From NCBI RefSeq assembly GCF_042660705.1, contig NZ_JBHSUQ010000001.1: 64,000 nt of DNA. One strand, 5' to 3'. The translations under genes and the position numbers were made by a program. Shown piece by piece: positions 1 to 10,600 of this stretch (positions are counted from its first letter, which is position 1; each line of letters opens with the position of its first letter). Below the pieces are notes generated by a model, which saw only the letters and a program-made list of their open reading frames with translations, was not told the DNA's origin and ran no database searches. Source of the DNA: Undibacterium_A arcticum (lineage in GTDB: Bacteria > Pseudomonadota > Gammaproteobacteria > Burkholderiales > Burkholderiaceae_D).

Positions 1-343
1 TAATGCATGGGCGGCTGGTGGCAGTAAGGCGAAAATGCAGTGTAACGTAGAAGGCACTATTTAAATCGCAAGGCGCTCCGGCATGGACCGGGACAAAGCT
101 GCCCGTTGCGTCATTTTCAAACGTGCCAGAAATTGAAATATTTCATTAAATGAAGAGTATATCGATAATTGCCATTAAATTATAGCGAAATGGCGATGTA
201 TTGAAGGCAGTATATTCTCTTCATAAAATTTTCATTGCATCCGGCAGACTGCGCGCCATGGTCTGCGCGCCGCGGTCTGCACGCAATCGGCGCTGGTTCC
301 GCGTGTGATAATGCTGCCTCTTGAAATTTGCCATCTATCGATC
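1..343. other. Non-coding leader region
   Basis: No gene is recognised here. Positions 120-240 are AT-rich and could hold promoters, while 255-300 is GC-rich with repeated CGCGCC-type words. The upstream gene is outside the window. Confidence 0.4.
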
Positions 344-769
344 ATGAAATATCACATCAAACTCGGCGACTGGACCACCTTGCAACCGGAAGCGCAGGCG
401 ATTCGTTTCGATGTTTTCGTCAGGGAGCAGCAGGTCCCGGCGGACATCGAACTCGACGAGATGGATCCGGTCTGCCTGCACGCGCTCGCCTACGACGCCG
501 GCGGCCAAGCGGTCGGCACCGGCCGCCTGTTACCGGACGGGCATATCGGCCGCATGGCGGTGCTGAAAGTGGCGCGCGGCACCGGCGTCGGTGGCGCGAT
601 CCTGCAAGCCTTGATGCAGGCCGCGCAGCAACGCGGAGACAGGAGTGTGGTGCTGAACGCGCAGACGCGAGCCGAAGGATTTTACGGACGCTTCGGCTTT
701 GTGCGCGACGGCGATGAATTTGACGATGCCGGAATCCCGCATATCGAGATGCGCCTGAAATTTGCGTGA
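344..769 (+). CDS. GNAT family N-acetyltransferase (ElaA/YjcF-like)
   Basis: Small cytosolic acetyltransferase of about 141 residues. The N-terminal segment (FDVFVREQQVP, then ELDEMD) is typical of the ElaA/YjcF-type GNAT group. The acetyl-CoA loop region is RGTGVGGAIL near residue 85, and the C-terminal part has the usual FYGRFGF strand. I chose the ATG at 344 because the fold begins there; an in-frame ATG at 311 and a GTG at 305 would add 11-13 residues, and none has a clear ribosome-binding site. The acceptor substrate is unknown. It is a single gene; the next recognisable element downstream is an IS relic. Confidence 0.8.
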   Translation: MKYHIKLGDWTTLQPEAQAIRFDVFVREQQVPADIELDEMDPVCLHALAYDAGGQAVGTGRLLPDGHIGRMAVLKVARGTGVGGAILQALMQAAQQRGDRSVVLNAQTRAEGFYGRFGFVRDGDEFDDAGIPHIEMRLKFA

Positions 770-830
770 CCGCGCCAGCTGCGCTTCATTCACCATTCAT
801 CATTCGCCATTCACACGCTTCATGACGCAC

Positions 831-925
831 TCAATAGTCTCTGCCCGGGCTGCCGCGTGTGTCGGTATTGGCATCAACGGCCAGTTGCAGCTTGCGCCAG
901 GATCGGCCCGTACGGGCATGGTGCG
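831..925 (-). mobile_element. Relic of an IS5-family transposase
   Basis: Translated on the minus strand, 911 down to 831 gives GRSWRKLQLAVDANTDTR and then a stop. This matches the conserved RRxWRKLHLAVDAxT block of IS5-family DDE transposases. Nothing else of the transposase is readable in any frame, so this is a fossil of about 95 bp. It lies between the GNAT gene and the efflux genes. The call rests on one short but very characteristic motif. Confidence 0.5.
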
Positions 926-1143
926 TTTCCTTCTGCCACGCGCCAGCGCCATGATTTCATGCGGATGTTAGTGCCTTTCATCATGTAATCCGTCCCCTCG
1001 TCAAGTCGTTACAAATTGAAACAATACCGCTGAATCTTCATACTATGATGATCGCAGGGACAATCTTCAAATCGTGCGCAGTCTTTTAAAATCGTGACGA
1101 TAGAATAATCCTCCATAACACCTGCATGACGACATAGCGGTTC

Positions 1144-2352
1144 ATGCAGCGATATACGCCCAAGGCGGTCATGAGACGGATTGCGTTGTTTCCGGTATGG
1201 AAAAATGCGAATAAGTGCTTGCTTTCGCCTCTCATCGCATCGCTGGCCATAACTTTCATGACGGCGATTGCCGGCTGCGACAAGAGCGGGGATGCCCGCA
1301 ATGCCGCCGCCAAGAATAGACCCAACCCAGTGCCCGTAGTGGTGGCCCAAGTCGAGCGGCGCCAAGTGCCGTTGCGCATTGAAGCAGTAGGAAGCGTGGA
1401 AACGATCATGTCAGTCGCAATAAAATCGCGCATCGACGGCGAAATTGCCAAGGTCAAGTTTCACGATGGCGACGCGGTCAGCAAAGGACAGTTGCTGTTC
1501 GAGATCGATCCGCGTCCTGCTCAGGCTCAACTGAATCAAGCCAAGGCCAATCTGGCGCGCGACACCGCGCAATTGCACCATGCTCAGGATCAGGATGTGC
1601 GCTACCAGGATTTGCTGAACAAGCATTTCATCTCGGCCGATGCGTATTCGCAGATCCGCACCGCACTGGAGTCTGCCAGGGCCGTGGTCGCGGCCGACAT
1701 GGCGGCGGTCGAATCGGCCAAGCTGCAACTGGACTATTCGACCATCAGAGCGCCGATCGCCGGACGCGTAGGCAAGACGCTGATCCAGGCTGGCAATCTG
1801 GTCAAGGCCAACGACGTGAATTCGCTCGTGATCATCAACCAGATCCATCCGATCTATGTCAACTTTGCCGTGTCAGAACTTCAGATCGAGCGCATCCGCG
1901 CGGCAATGACTGGCGGACCGCTGGCGGTGGAAGTGAGTACCTTGCCCGGTAGTCCGGGCGGGTTCAAACGCACCAGCCGACTTGCCTTTCTCGACAATGC
2001 CGTCGATCCAGCCACGGGAACCGTCAAGCTGCGCGCTGAAATGCAAAATGCCGATGCGGCCGTATGGCCCGGACAATTCGTGCACGCGGCCTTGTTGCTC
2101 GGCAACCAGCAACCGGCGGTCGTGGTGTCGTCCACGGCGCTTCAGAACGGGCCCAACGGGACATTTGTTTATCTGCTGGACCCGGCCACGAAGATTGTGC
2201 AGCCGCGCGATATTGCAGTCGATCGTATCGAAGGGCCTTTGACCGTGGTAGCCAAAGGGCTGGCACCCGGCGAAACGGTGGTGGTCGATGGCCAGTCACG
2301 CCTGGCACCGGGCGCAGCCGTCAGCATCAAGAGCACAGCGAGCGGATCGTGA
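1144..2352 (+). CDS. RND efflux periplasmic adaptor (MdtA/HlyD family)
   Basis: Membrane-fusion protein that links an inner-membrane RND pump to an outer-membrane channel. The N-terminus has a hydrophobic stretch ending in MTAIAGC, a lipobox, so it is probably a lipoprotein anchored in the inner membrane; the start may lie downstream of the first ATG. The lipoyl half-motifs (VAIKSRIDGEIAKVKFHDGD and LDYSTIRAPIAGRVG) flank an alpha-hairpin at about residues 115-180, followed by beta-barrel and membrane-proximal domains. Its stop overlaps the GTG start of the permease (2349), so the two are translationally coupled. Substrate unknown; multidrug-type by family. Confidence 0.88.
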   Translation: MQRYTPKAVMRRIALFPVWKNANKCLLSPLIASLAITFMTAIAGCDKSGDARNAAAKNRPNPVPVVVAQVERRQVPLRIEAVGSVETIMSVAIKSRIDGEIAKVKFHDGDAVSKGQLLFEIDPRPAQAQLNQAKANLARDTAQLHHAQDQDVRYQDLLNKHFISADAYSQIRTALESARAVVAADMAAVESAKLQLDYSTIRAPIAGRVGKTLIQAGNLVKANDVNSLVIINQIHPIYVNFAVSELQIERIRAAMTGGPLAVEVSTLPGSPGGFKRTSRLAFLDNAVDPATGTVKLRAEMQNADAAVWPGQFVHAALLLGNQQPAVVVSSTALQNGPNGTFVYLLDPATKIVQPRDIAVDRIEGPLTVVAKGLAPGETVVVDGQSRLAPGAAVSIKSTASGS

Positions 2353-5300
2353 ACGTTATCGAGCCCTTTGTGCGGCGCCCCGTGATGACGGGCTTGATCA
2401 TGTTGAGCATCTTGATCTTCGGGATCGTTGCCTATCGCTCACTGCCGGTATCCGACCTGCCCAACGTCGATTTTCCGACCATCCAGGTCAGTGCGACGCT
2501 ACCGGGGGCAAGTTCCGAAACGATGGCAGCGGCAGTGGCGACACCGCTGGAAAAGCAGTTTTCGACGATCGCAGCGCTGGACTCGATGAGCTCGGTCAAT
2601 GCGCAAGGGTCGACCCAGATCACGCTGCAGTTTTCGCTTGATCGCAACATTGACGCCGCGGCTCTCGACGTCCAATCGCAAATCGCCGCAGCACTGCGCC
2701 TGTTGCCGCCGGAAATGACCACGCCACCGTCATTTCGCAAGGTTAACCCGGCAGATTCGCCGATCTTTTACCTGACGCTGACCTCAGACACCATGCCGCT
2801 CTCGGCGGTGGACGAATACGCGCAAACGCTGCTTGCCCAGCGCATTTCCACCATCGCCGGCGTGGCGCAGGTGCAGGTGTTCGGATCGCAGAAATACGCG
2901 GTACGGGTACAGGTCGATCCCAACGCGCTGGCATCCCGCGGCATCGGGTTAGATGAGGTGCAAACCGCGATCGGCAACCAGAATGTGAATCTGCCGACTG
3001 GCACGCTGTACGGCCAGGAGCGGGTATTCAACGTGGAAGCGAACGGCCAGTTAAAGGACGCCACCGTATTCCGGCGCATGATCGTCGCCTACCGCAACGG
3101 TTCGCCGGTGCGGCTTGCCGATGTCGGCAGGGTGATCGACAGCGTCCAGACTGACAAGGTGGCAGCCTGGTTCAGCGGTAACCGCGGCATCATCCTGGCA
3201 ATTCAGCGCCAGCCCGGCACTAATACGATCGGCCTGGCGGATGCGATCCGCGCGCTGCTGCCGTCGTTCCGCGCCCAGATACCGCCCGCCATCACCATGA
3301 GCATTCTGTATGACCGCTCACAGACGATCCGGGAATCGGTCAACGACGTGAAATTCACGCTGGTGTTGGCACTGGCATTGGTGGTGATGGTCATTTTCCT
3401 GTTTGCGCAACCTGTCGGCGACGATCATTCCTAGCCTCGCACTGCCGATGTCCATCATCGGCACCTTCTCGGTGATGTATCTGTTCCATTTCAGCCTCGA
3501 CAATATCTCGCTGATGGCGCTCACACTCTGCGTCGGGTTCGTGGTCGATGATGCGATCGTCATGCTGGAGAATATCGCGCGCCACCTGGAAATGGGTAAA
3601 AGCCCGTTGCAGGCGACGCTCGAGGGGGGCAGGGAAGTCGCTTTTACGATTGTCTCGATGACTTTGTCGCTGATGGCGGTGTTCATCCCGGTGCTGTTCA
3701 TGGGCGGCATTCTCGGCCGTCTGTTGCGTGAATTTTCGATCACCATCATGGTCGCCGTGCTGATGTCCGGCTTCGTGTCATTGACGCTGACCCCGTTACT
3801 TTGCGCGACCATGCTCAAGCGCAGCGACACCATCCGGCACGGCCGTTTCTACAATCTAATGGAGTCGATGTTCAACGCCTGGCGGCATGGCTATGACGTC
3901 AGCCTGCAACGGGTGTTGCGCCATCCCCGCGCCACCATGGCCGCTTTCGCTGTCGTGGTGGCGGCGACCGGCTGGATGTTTGCCACCATGCCCAAGGGCT
4001 TTCTGCCAAGCGAAGATACCGGGCAGATCTTTGCCATTACCGAGGCGGCGCAAGACATTTCGTTCGATGCGATGGCGACAAAACAGCGCGAAGCCGCCCG
4101 TATCGCGCTGGCGCACCCGGCAGTGGCATCGGTGATGTCGGCGATTGGCTCTGGTGGCGCGACCCAGACGCTTAACCAGGGCCGGCTGTTCATCCGCCTG
4201 AAACCAGGCAGTCAGCGTGCGCCGGTGGAGGACATCATCAACACGCTGCGCCCGCGGTTGACGCAGATTCCCGGCATGCGGGTGTTCCTGCAAAATGTGC
4301 CGTCGATACGGATTGGTGGCCAGCTCACCAAAAGCCTGTACCAGTACACACTGCAAGATGCCGACACCAACGAACTCTATCGCTGGATACCGGCGATCGA
4401 AGGCAAGATTCGCTCATTGCCTGGGCTGCGCGACGTCACCAGCGACCTGCAGATCACTTACCCGAAAATCGCCATCGACATCGACCGCGACCGCGCGGCA
4501 GCGCTCGGCGTGACGGCCCAGCAGATCGAAAACGCCTTGTACACCGCATATGGATCGCGCCAGGCATCGACGATCTATACGCCGAGCAACGAGTATTGGG
4601 TCATTCTGGAGGTCGCTCCCCAATACCAGGCCGACCCATCCACACCGTCGATGCTGTATGTGCGCTCATCCAGCGGCAGCCTGGTGCCGCTGTCCTCCGT
4701 CACGCATGTGAGTCGTGGCGTATCGCCGCTGACTGTGAATCATCTCGGTCAATTGCCAGCGGTGACGATTTCATTCGACCTCGAACCGGGGGTAGCGCTA
4801 GGCACCGCTATCAATGACATCAACAAGGCACAGGCCAACTTGGGGATACCCAATACGCTGACCGGCAGCTTCCAGGGCTCGGCCCAGGCTTTCCAGGCAT
4901 CGGTCACCGGCTTGGGATTGCTGCTGGTGATGGCGGTATTCGTCATTTACGTGGTGCTTGGCATACTCTATGAAAGCACCATCCATCCGATTACCATTCT
5001 GTCCGGCCTGCCGACGGCTGGACTGGGGGCGCTGCTGACACTCTGGTTGTTCCATATCGATCTGAATATCTACGCCTTCGTCGGCATCATCATGTTGATC
5101 GGCATCGTCAAGAAGAACGCCATCATGATGATCGACTTCGCCATCGAAGCAAGCCGCCATCGCGGCTTACCTGCTGACCAAGCGATCCACGAGGCCTGCT
5201 TGACCCGCTTCCGTCCGATCATGATGACGACCATGGCGGCCTTGCTCGGGACGCTGCCGATCGCCTTGGGTATCGGCGCCGGGGGCGAGGCCAGAAGACC

Positions 5301-5367
5301 GCTCGGCCTCGCCGTGGTCGGAGGATTGATGGTGCCGCGTGACAGCAACGACAGGCGATCATGCTGA
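2349..5367 (+). pseudogene. RND efflux permease, MdtB/MdtC-like, frameshifted and 3'-truncated
   Basis: HAE-1 type inner-membrane proton/drug antiporter. The GTG at 2349 gives MNVIEPFVRRPVMTGL, the normal N-terminus, followed by PN1 porter sequence. The frame breaks near 3402: expected FLFLRNLSAT, but the reading leaves frame after VIFLF and resumes with RNLSATIIPSLALPMS in another frame. TM4 carries the proton-relay aspartates (CVGFVVDDAIVMLENI). The reading ends abnormally: after LGLAVVGGLMV the family continues SQLLTLxxTPVxYLY, but here it runs into unrelated residues and a stop at 5365, losing roughly the last 30-50 residues including the last membrane helix. The 3' loss is not a single-base error, so the pump is probably dead. 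Confidence 0.85.
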
Positions 5368-5402
5368 ACATGTTTTAACGCAACGCCCCGTCAGACAGTA
5401 CC

Positions 5403-6139
5403 TTATCTGATGATCTGCTCGTGCAACATGGCCGGCGCCTCGGTATGCAGGCGCACCAACGTCGATGAACGGGTGCCGTAGCTCGGTGATTCGATGCAGA
5501 CCGACGACAGGATTCTTTCCCATTCCAGATCGACACCGGTATCGGGCAGGCGCACGTCGGGCGCGCGCGTGGTGTCGGCCAGCATCTCGAAATAGGCCTC
5601 TTCGGACGCGCACTGGCAGATCAGGCTGGCAAATTGCGCCTTGGTGCGGACTACTTTCGGCCACGCCGAATCGAGCAGCCCATTCGACAAGCCATAAATT
5701 CCGGGCGCCAGCGGGACGCCGTTGCGCGGGTCCTGCTGCCCGCGATTGGAAAACCAGATCAGCGTGTCGCGCTCCGCGACCAGCAGGTTGAAGCCATTGA
5801 ATTGATCGGCCCGTTCCGCCAGTTGCGCCATATATTCCTGCGGCGTGAGTTCGCACGCCAGGAAATCGGCGACCAGCATGCCGCGCGATGGCGCGTCCTG
5901 TTTCTTTTCTGCGGCGGATCGCATATTGGTGATGGCCGCGAAGCGGCTGCCACGCGGACCGTCGCGGGTCACCCCCATCCAACTGCCTCCATCGCGCAAG
6001 TCGCGCCCGGCGTAGATCTGCGGATGGTCAGGCCACCAGTCGGCGGTGGCAGTCGGACGATCATAGAATTCATCGCGGTTGGCGGCTGCGATCAACGGTG
6101 CGCACGGCACCACCTGCCACGCCAAACAATCAGGCACAT
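5403..6139 (-). CDS. NRDE/TANGO2 family protein, one frameshift near the N-terminus
   Basis: Member of the NRDE family (Ntn-hydrolase-like fold, function poorly defined; the eukaryotic homologue is TANGO2). The signature PLIAAANRDEFYDRPT lies near residue 20. The family begins MCLIVFAWQ: here ATG at 6139 reads MCLIV, then a single T is missing (plus-strand AAA at 6124-6126), and the rest continues as AWQVVPCAPLIAAANRDE. The invariant Cys2 is therefore encoded but out of frame with the body as sequenced. The start overlaps the stop of the upstream DUF4936 gene, which supports this start. The C-terminus (SYGTRSSTLV) is intact. Confidence 0.82.
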
Positions 6140-6441
6140 GGGCTGACATCCATAAAACGTTCGACATGACGCTGGCCGTCGATCAACAAGGCCAAGTCGG
6201 ATTGCTGCACTGCGCGGTCCAGCGCGACGGCGAAATCGTCGCTGGCTTCCGGCGGTACTGCTAAATAAACTTCCATCCAGGTTTGCATGTTTGGTTCACC
6301 GCTCTCGACTGGCACCGGACGGCGCTTGATGCCGGCACGGATGCCAAAGGTCTGTCGCAGCGTCATCTGCATGGCGGTGGCGCGTGTTTGCAAAGCCGCG
6401 GCGTGCTCAGGCCGGACCCGATAGTAAATATAAAAATCCAT
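6130..6441 (-). CDS. DUF4936 family protein
   Basis: Small protein of about 103 residues, uncharacterised and common in Burkholderiales. It starts MDFYIYYRV, continues with LQTRATAMQMTLRQ, and ends with the conserved tail RHVERFMDVSPCA. An upstream ATG at 6468 would add nine residues; I prefer 6441 because the family starts there. Its stop overlaps the ATG of the NRDE gene by about 10 bases, so the two are co-translated. No signal peptide or catalytic motif is visible. Confidence 0.75.
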   Translation of the reverse strand: MDFYIYYRVRPEHAAALQTRATAMQMTLRQTFGIRAGIKRRPVPVESGEPNMQTWMEVYLAVPPEASDDFAVALDRAVQQSDLALLIDGQRHVERFMDVSPCA

Positions 6442-6571
6442 GCCGGCGGCGCTTCCAATTTTATGCACTTTTTACAAAAAATGCGGGGGTATGGTTAATA
6501 ATTGGGTTATCCCGCAATGCTATGGCGCGGATAAAAAAATACCCCATCCAGTATATTTTCGACCAAATAAC

Positions 6572-7697
6572 TCAGCCGGGACTCGCCCCGGCCGGCAACT
6601 CATGGGGCAACGCGTATGGCAGGTCGGCGAACTGCAATACCGGGCCATTGGCCGAACCGAGATGCACGCTACCAGCATCGAGCACCGCCAGCTTGAGCTC
6701 GACCAGACAGTCGATCCGCTGATCGCCATTGGCTTCCGCATTGACGATCATGCCGCAGGGCTGATCCGGATCCGCGCTGGAAAACACTTCGGCGCCGGCG
6801 CGCGCTTCGACTGCTGCGCCGGACATCGGGATCGAGGCCAGCATCATGCGGCGCTTGAGTTTGCCCAGATAGTGCGTGCGGGCGACGATTTCCTGGCCGG
6901 GATAACAACCCTTCTTGAAATTGACGCCACCGATGAGTTCGTAATTGACCATCTGCGGCACGAATTGCTCCTGGGTTGGCAGCGTGATTTGCGGCACCCC
7001 GGCATGGATTGCCGACAGGCGCCACCACTGGCTGCCGGCCGGCGTCAGGCTGGTCGCCAGCTTCGGCCAGGCGGCAATTGCCGTGTCGGGTGTGGCGATC
7101 CACAGATAGCGCGGCGCACCGAGCGCGTCGGCCAGGCGCAGCAAGGACCCAGCCGCACTGTCGACTTTCGCATACGGCGCGCCAGGCAGATCGGGAAACC
7201 AGTTCTTGAGGACGGCTTGCGCCGCTACCCCAGCCAGTCCAAGCTGCACCTGCTGGGCGCCGACATCGGCCAGTTTGGCCTTGGAGCGCAGCACGAACAT
7301 CTGGAGGCGTTTGTACCGCCGCTTGAATCTCCAGCGGCAGTTGCAACATGATCGCGTCCGCGCTCTTCCACATCAGCATGGTCGCCAGCAGCCGGCCTTT
7401 TGGCGAGCAATAGCCGGCCAGTCTTACGTCGTTGGCGCCCAGATGCTCGACGTCGTTGGTCAATTGATTGTGCAGGAAACTGGTCGCGTCTTCGCCGGCC
7501 ACGGCAATCAGGCCCAGATCGTTCAAGGGGGCGACAAATCCATTGCCAATGACGCCGCTGCTGATGGGGGACTCACCATTAGGTGCAGCGCTAGTCGCCG
7601 TGCCGTATTGCGTCAAAAATTGGTGCCAGTCCGACAGGCTTGCCGCTACCGTTTCGCCGGCCGTATTGTTCAACATGTCGCTTGCCAAATTATGCAT
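6572..7697 (-). CDS. ygfZ: Folate-binding protein YgfZ, one frameshift
   Basis: Tetrahydrofolate-binding protein of the YgfZ/CAF17 family, involved in maintenance and assembly of some Fe-S enzymes. The N-terminal half contains FLHNQLTNDVEHLGANDVRL and GYCSPKGRLLATM; the C-terminal half has the signature NFKKGCYPGQEIVARTHYLGK with the conserved cysteine. The halves lie in different frames: after LPLEIQAAVQ the frame changes near 7312 and resumes at RLQMFVLRSKAKL. The start could be the ATG at 7697 or at 7676. It is divergent from mltG, with about 110 bp between them. Confidence 0.85.
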
Positions 7698-7805
7698 ATT
7701 CTCAGAGGATTCCCGGTTAGCCGTTATGATTACGGTCTTATTATAGATATGTCGCCAGAATCACGTCGGCAGTAGCATTTTTTCAGCGCTTTCACCACTT
7801 CACGC

Positions 7806-8792
7806 ATGGCATTCATTAAAAAATTATTCGTCGGCATTATTCTCCTCGGCCTGCTGGGCGCTGCCGGCCTCGCGTTCTGGGCGCAACAGCCAATCGGCAC
7901 GGCGCCGCAAGCCATCGAGTTCTCGATCAAGCCCGGCAGCAGCCTGCGCAGTACCGCTCAGCAGATCGCCGATGCCGGCGTACCGGTCGAGCCGATGCTG
8001 TTGATCCTGCTGGCGCGCACGACCGGCAAGAGCGCAAAGCTGAAGGCGGGCAGTTATGAATTGAAACCGAACACGACGCCGCTGCGTCTGATCGATCAAC
8101 TGGTGCGCGGCGAATTCGCACAGGAATCGCTGGTCATCATCGAAGGTTGGACCTTCAAGCAAATGCGGCAGGCGATGGCCGACAATACGGCGCTGAAGCA
8201 TGACACGGCGCAATTGTCGGACCAGGAAATACTCGCGAAAATTGCGTGCGACTACCCGGTTGCCGAGGGATTATTCTTCCCTGACACCTATCTGTTTGCC
8301 AAGGGCGCCAGCGACCTGCAAATCTACAAACAGGCGTATCAGGCGATGCTCAAGCATCTGAACGATGCCTGGCGCGCGCGCGACCCGTCGCTGCCATACA
8401 AGACACCGTACGAGGCGTTGATCATGGCATCGATTGTCGAAAAGGAGACCGGCCAAAAGTCCGAACGCGACATGATCGCCGCTGTCTTCGTCAATCGGCT
8501 GAGGCTCGGGATGCCCCTGCAGACCGATCCGACCGTGATCTACGGCATGGGCGATCTGTACAAGGGCAATATCCGCAAGCGTGATCTGGAACGCGATACG
8601 CCGTACAACACCTACACCCGCGGCGGTTTACCGCCGACACCGATTGCGCTGACCGGGATCGAGTCGCTTAACGCAGCCCTGAATCCGGCCAGCACCGATG
8701 CGCTGTACTTCGTCGCGCGCGGCAACGGTTCCAGCCACTTTTCCAGCACGCTGTCCGATCACAACCGGGCCGTCAATCAATACCAAAGATGA
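7806..8792 (+). CDS. mltG: Endolytic murein transglycosylase MltG
   Basis: Inner-membrane lytic transglycosylase (YceG-like) that cuts nascent glycan strands and helps terminate them. One N-terminal membrane helix (residues 4-25, LFVGIILLGLLGAAGLAFWA) is followed by a LysM-like region and the catalytic domain. The key ASIVEKETGQ (catalytic Glu) lies near residue 215, then LQTDPTVIYG and YNTYTRGGLPPTPI. Length of 328 residues is normal. It is first gene of the mltG-tmk-holB-pilZ-tatD operon, an order typical of betaproteobacteria. Confidence 0.95.
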   Translation: MAFIKKLFVGIILLGLLGAAGLAFWAQQPIGTAPQAIEFSIKPGSSLRSTAQQIADAGVPVEPMLLILLARTTGKSAKLKAGSYELKPNTTPLRLIDQLVRGEFAQESLVIIEGWTFKQMRQAMADNTALKHDTAQLSDQEILAKIACDYPVAEGLFFPDTYLFAKGASDLQIYKQAYQAMLKHLNDAWRARDPSLPYKTPYEALIMASIVEKETGQKSERDMIAAVFVNRLRLGMPLQTDPTVIYGMGDLYKGNIRKRDLERDTPYNTYTRGGLPPTPIALTGIESLNAALNPASTDALYFVARGNGSSHFSSTLSDHNRAVNQYQR

Positions 8793-8851
8793 GCAGGTTC
8801 ATGAGCAAGATCGATTCTCAGAGCAATGCATAATGAGTGTGACTGTATAAG

Positions 8852-9475
8852 ATGACTGTAAACATGGCTGCAAGCGGCAAATTCATCAGTTTCGAGGGCA
8901 TCGACGGCGCCGGCAAATCGACCCATATCGGTTATGTCGCCGAACTGTTGGCGGCGCGCGGCCTGACCGTGGTGACGACGCGTGAACCGGGCGGCACCAC
9001 GCTCGGCGAGCAATTGCGCGAATTGCTGCTGCACGAAAAAATGCATCTGGAAACCGAAGCGCTGCTGATGTTCGCGGCGCGGCGCGAACATCTGGCGCAG
9101 GTGATCGAGCCGGCGCTGGCGCGGGGCGACTGGGTGATTACTGACCGGTTTACCGACGCCAGCTTTGCCTATCAGGGCGGCGGACGCAAACTGGAGTTGC
9201 AAAAGCTCGAAGCGCTGGAGCAATGGGTGCACCCGCATTTGCAGCCCAACCTGACGTTGCTGTTCGACGTGCCGTTGGAAATCGCGCGCGCCCGGCTGGA
9301 CGCGACGCGTGCACTCGACAAGTTCGAGCAGGAACAGGCTGGATTCTTTGCCGCGACCCGCAACGAATACCTGCGGCGGGCCAAGCAATTTCCGCTGCGT
9401 TTTCGCGTGATCGATTCGACGCGGCCCCTGAATGATGTTCGCGCACTACTTGCGGACATCGTTGCAAGCATTTGA
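8852..9475 (+). CDS. tmk: Thymidylate kinase
   Basis: Phosphorylates dTMP to dTDP with ATP, essential for dTTP supply. The P-loop GIDGAGKST is near residue 18, the DR motif is DRFTDASFAYQGGGR, and the dTMP-binding TREPGGTTLGEQLR segment is present. The LID region lacks an obvious arginine-rich insert. At 207 residues it is full length. The start could be 8852 or the ATG four codons later; GKFISFEGIDG follows either. It sits between mltG and holB as usual. Confidence 0.96.
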   Translation: MTVNMAASGKFISFEGIDGAGKSTHIGYVAELLAARGLTVVTTREPGGTTLGEQLRELLLHEKMHLETEALLMFAARREHLAQVIEPALARGDWVITDRFTDASFAYQGGGRKLELQKLEALEQWVHPHLQPNLTLLFDVPLEIARARLDATRALDKFEQEQAGFFAATRNEYLRRAKQFPLRFRVIDSTRPLNDVRALLADIVASI

Positions 9476-9517
9476 TTTATTGATGTTTTTTAATAAAAAT
9501 AGGCTACTTGAAGCGGC

Positions 9518-10580
9518 ATGACTAACTCGATGTATCCTTGGCAACATGAGGCTTGGCAGCAGTTGCAGCACATGCGCGTGCGGCTGCCGCACGCGATCCT
9601 GCTGCATGGTGCCGAAGGCATCGGCAAGACTGCTTTTGCCGAACAATTCGCCCAATCGCTGTTGTGCGAGGCGCCGGCCGACGACGGCCATGCCTGCGGA
9701 ACCTGTCCATCGTGTGGCTGGTTCCTGCAATATGGACATCCCGATTATCGGCGGGTGCGGCCTGAAGTACTGGAAGATGGCGACGTCGCCGACACGGAAG
9801 AGGCTGGTGCCGCCGATCCCGGCGACGGAAAAAAAGGCGCAAAGGCGACCAAAGCACCGTCCAAGGAAATCAAGATCGATCAGATCCGTGCGCTGACCGA
9901 CTTCATGAATGTCTCGACGCATCGCCAGGGGATGCGCGTGATTGTGTTGTACCCGGCCGAAGCGCTCAATACCGCCGCCTCGAACGCGCTGCTGAAAATG
10001 CTGGAAGAACCGCCACCGAATACCGTATTCCTGCTGATTTCGAACAGCCTCGACCGCTTGCTGCCGACCATCCTGTCGCGCTGTCGCAAGTTTGCACTGG
10101 CGACGCCATCACCGGCCGAGTCCTTGCTCTGGTTGCAACAACAAGGGGTCAAGGATGCCGACATGTGGCTGGCGGAGCAGGGCGGTGCACCCCTGACAGC
10201 GTTGCAACTGGCGCAGGACGGCAATCGGGACGAGATGGAAGAGTTGCTGCGCCAATTATCGAACCCGAGTGTCGACGGTGCGCTGAAAACAGCGGAAATT
10301 GCAAAAAACGCCAGCCATTCAGCTCGTTGCGTGGTTACAACGCTGGTTGTACGACCTATTTTCTTACAAGATGTCGGGCACAATCCGGTATTATCCTCGT
10401 TACCGCAAAGAAATTATGGCGCAAGCGGCACAGATCAACGTCACGCATTTGCTCGGTGCGTGCAAGGCAATCAACGACCGCCGCGCGATCGCGGATCACC
10501 CGTTGTCGGCCAAACTCTTCATTGAAGACATGCTGCTCGATTACGTGTCGCTACCTTCGCCACTGCCACTGCAGACCTGA
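9518..10580 (+). CDS. holB: DNA polymerase III delta-prime subunit, one frameshift
   Basis: Clamp-loader subunit. It has a Walker-A-like GAEGIGKT near residue 32, a zinc-binding cluster (CGTCPSCGWF region), LLKMLEEPPPNT, and an SRC sensor motif (ILSRCRKF). An acidic/lysine-rich insert at about residues 95-125 is seen in betaproteobacterial HolB. The frame breaks near 10293: ALKTAE should continue LQKTPAIQLVAWLQRWLYDLFSYK, which is found in the next frame and ends at 10580. Because holB is essential, the frameshift is most likely a sequencing error. A gap of 20 bp separates it from pilZ. Confidence 0.92.
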
Positions 10581-10600
10581 CAAGAACACCGAGGACCATT

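Noticed and set aside
328..717. Arg-rich 129-codon frame overlapping the first GNAT gene
   Set aside because: Shadow of the real gene in another frame, with high-GC Arg/Pro bias.
6440..7351. Plus-strand 303-codon open frame
   Set aside because: Lies opposite the ygfZ gene, whose family signature is clear on the minus strand.
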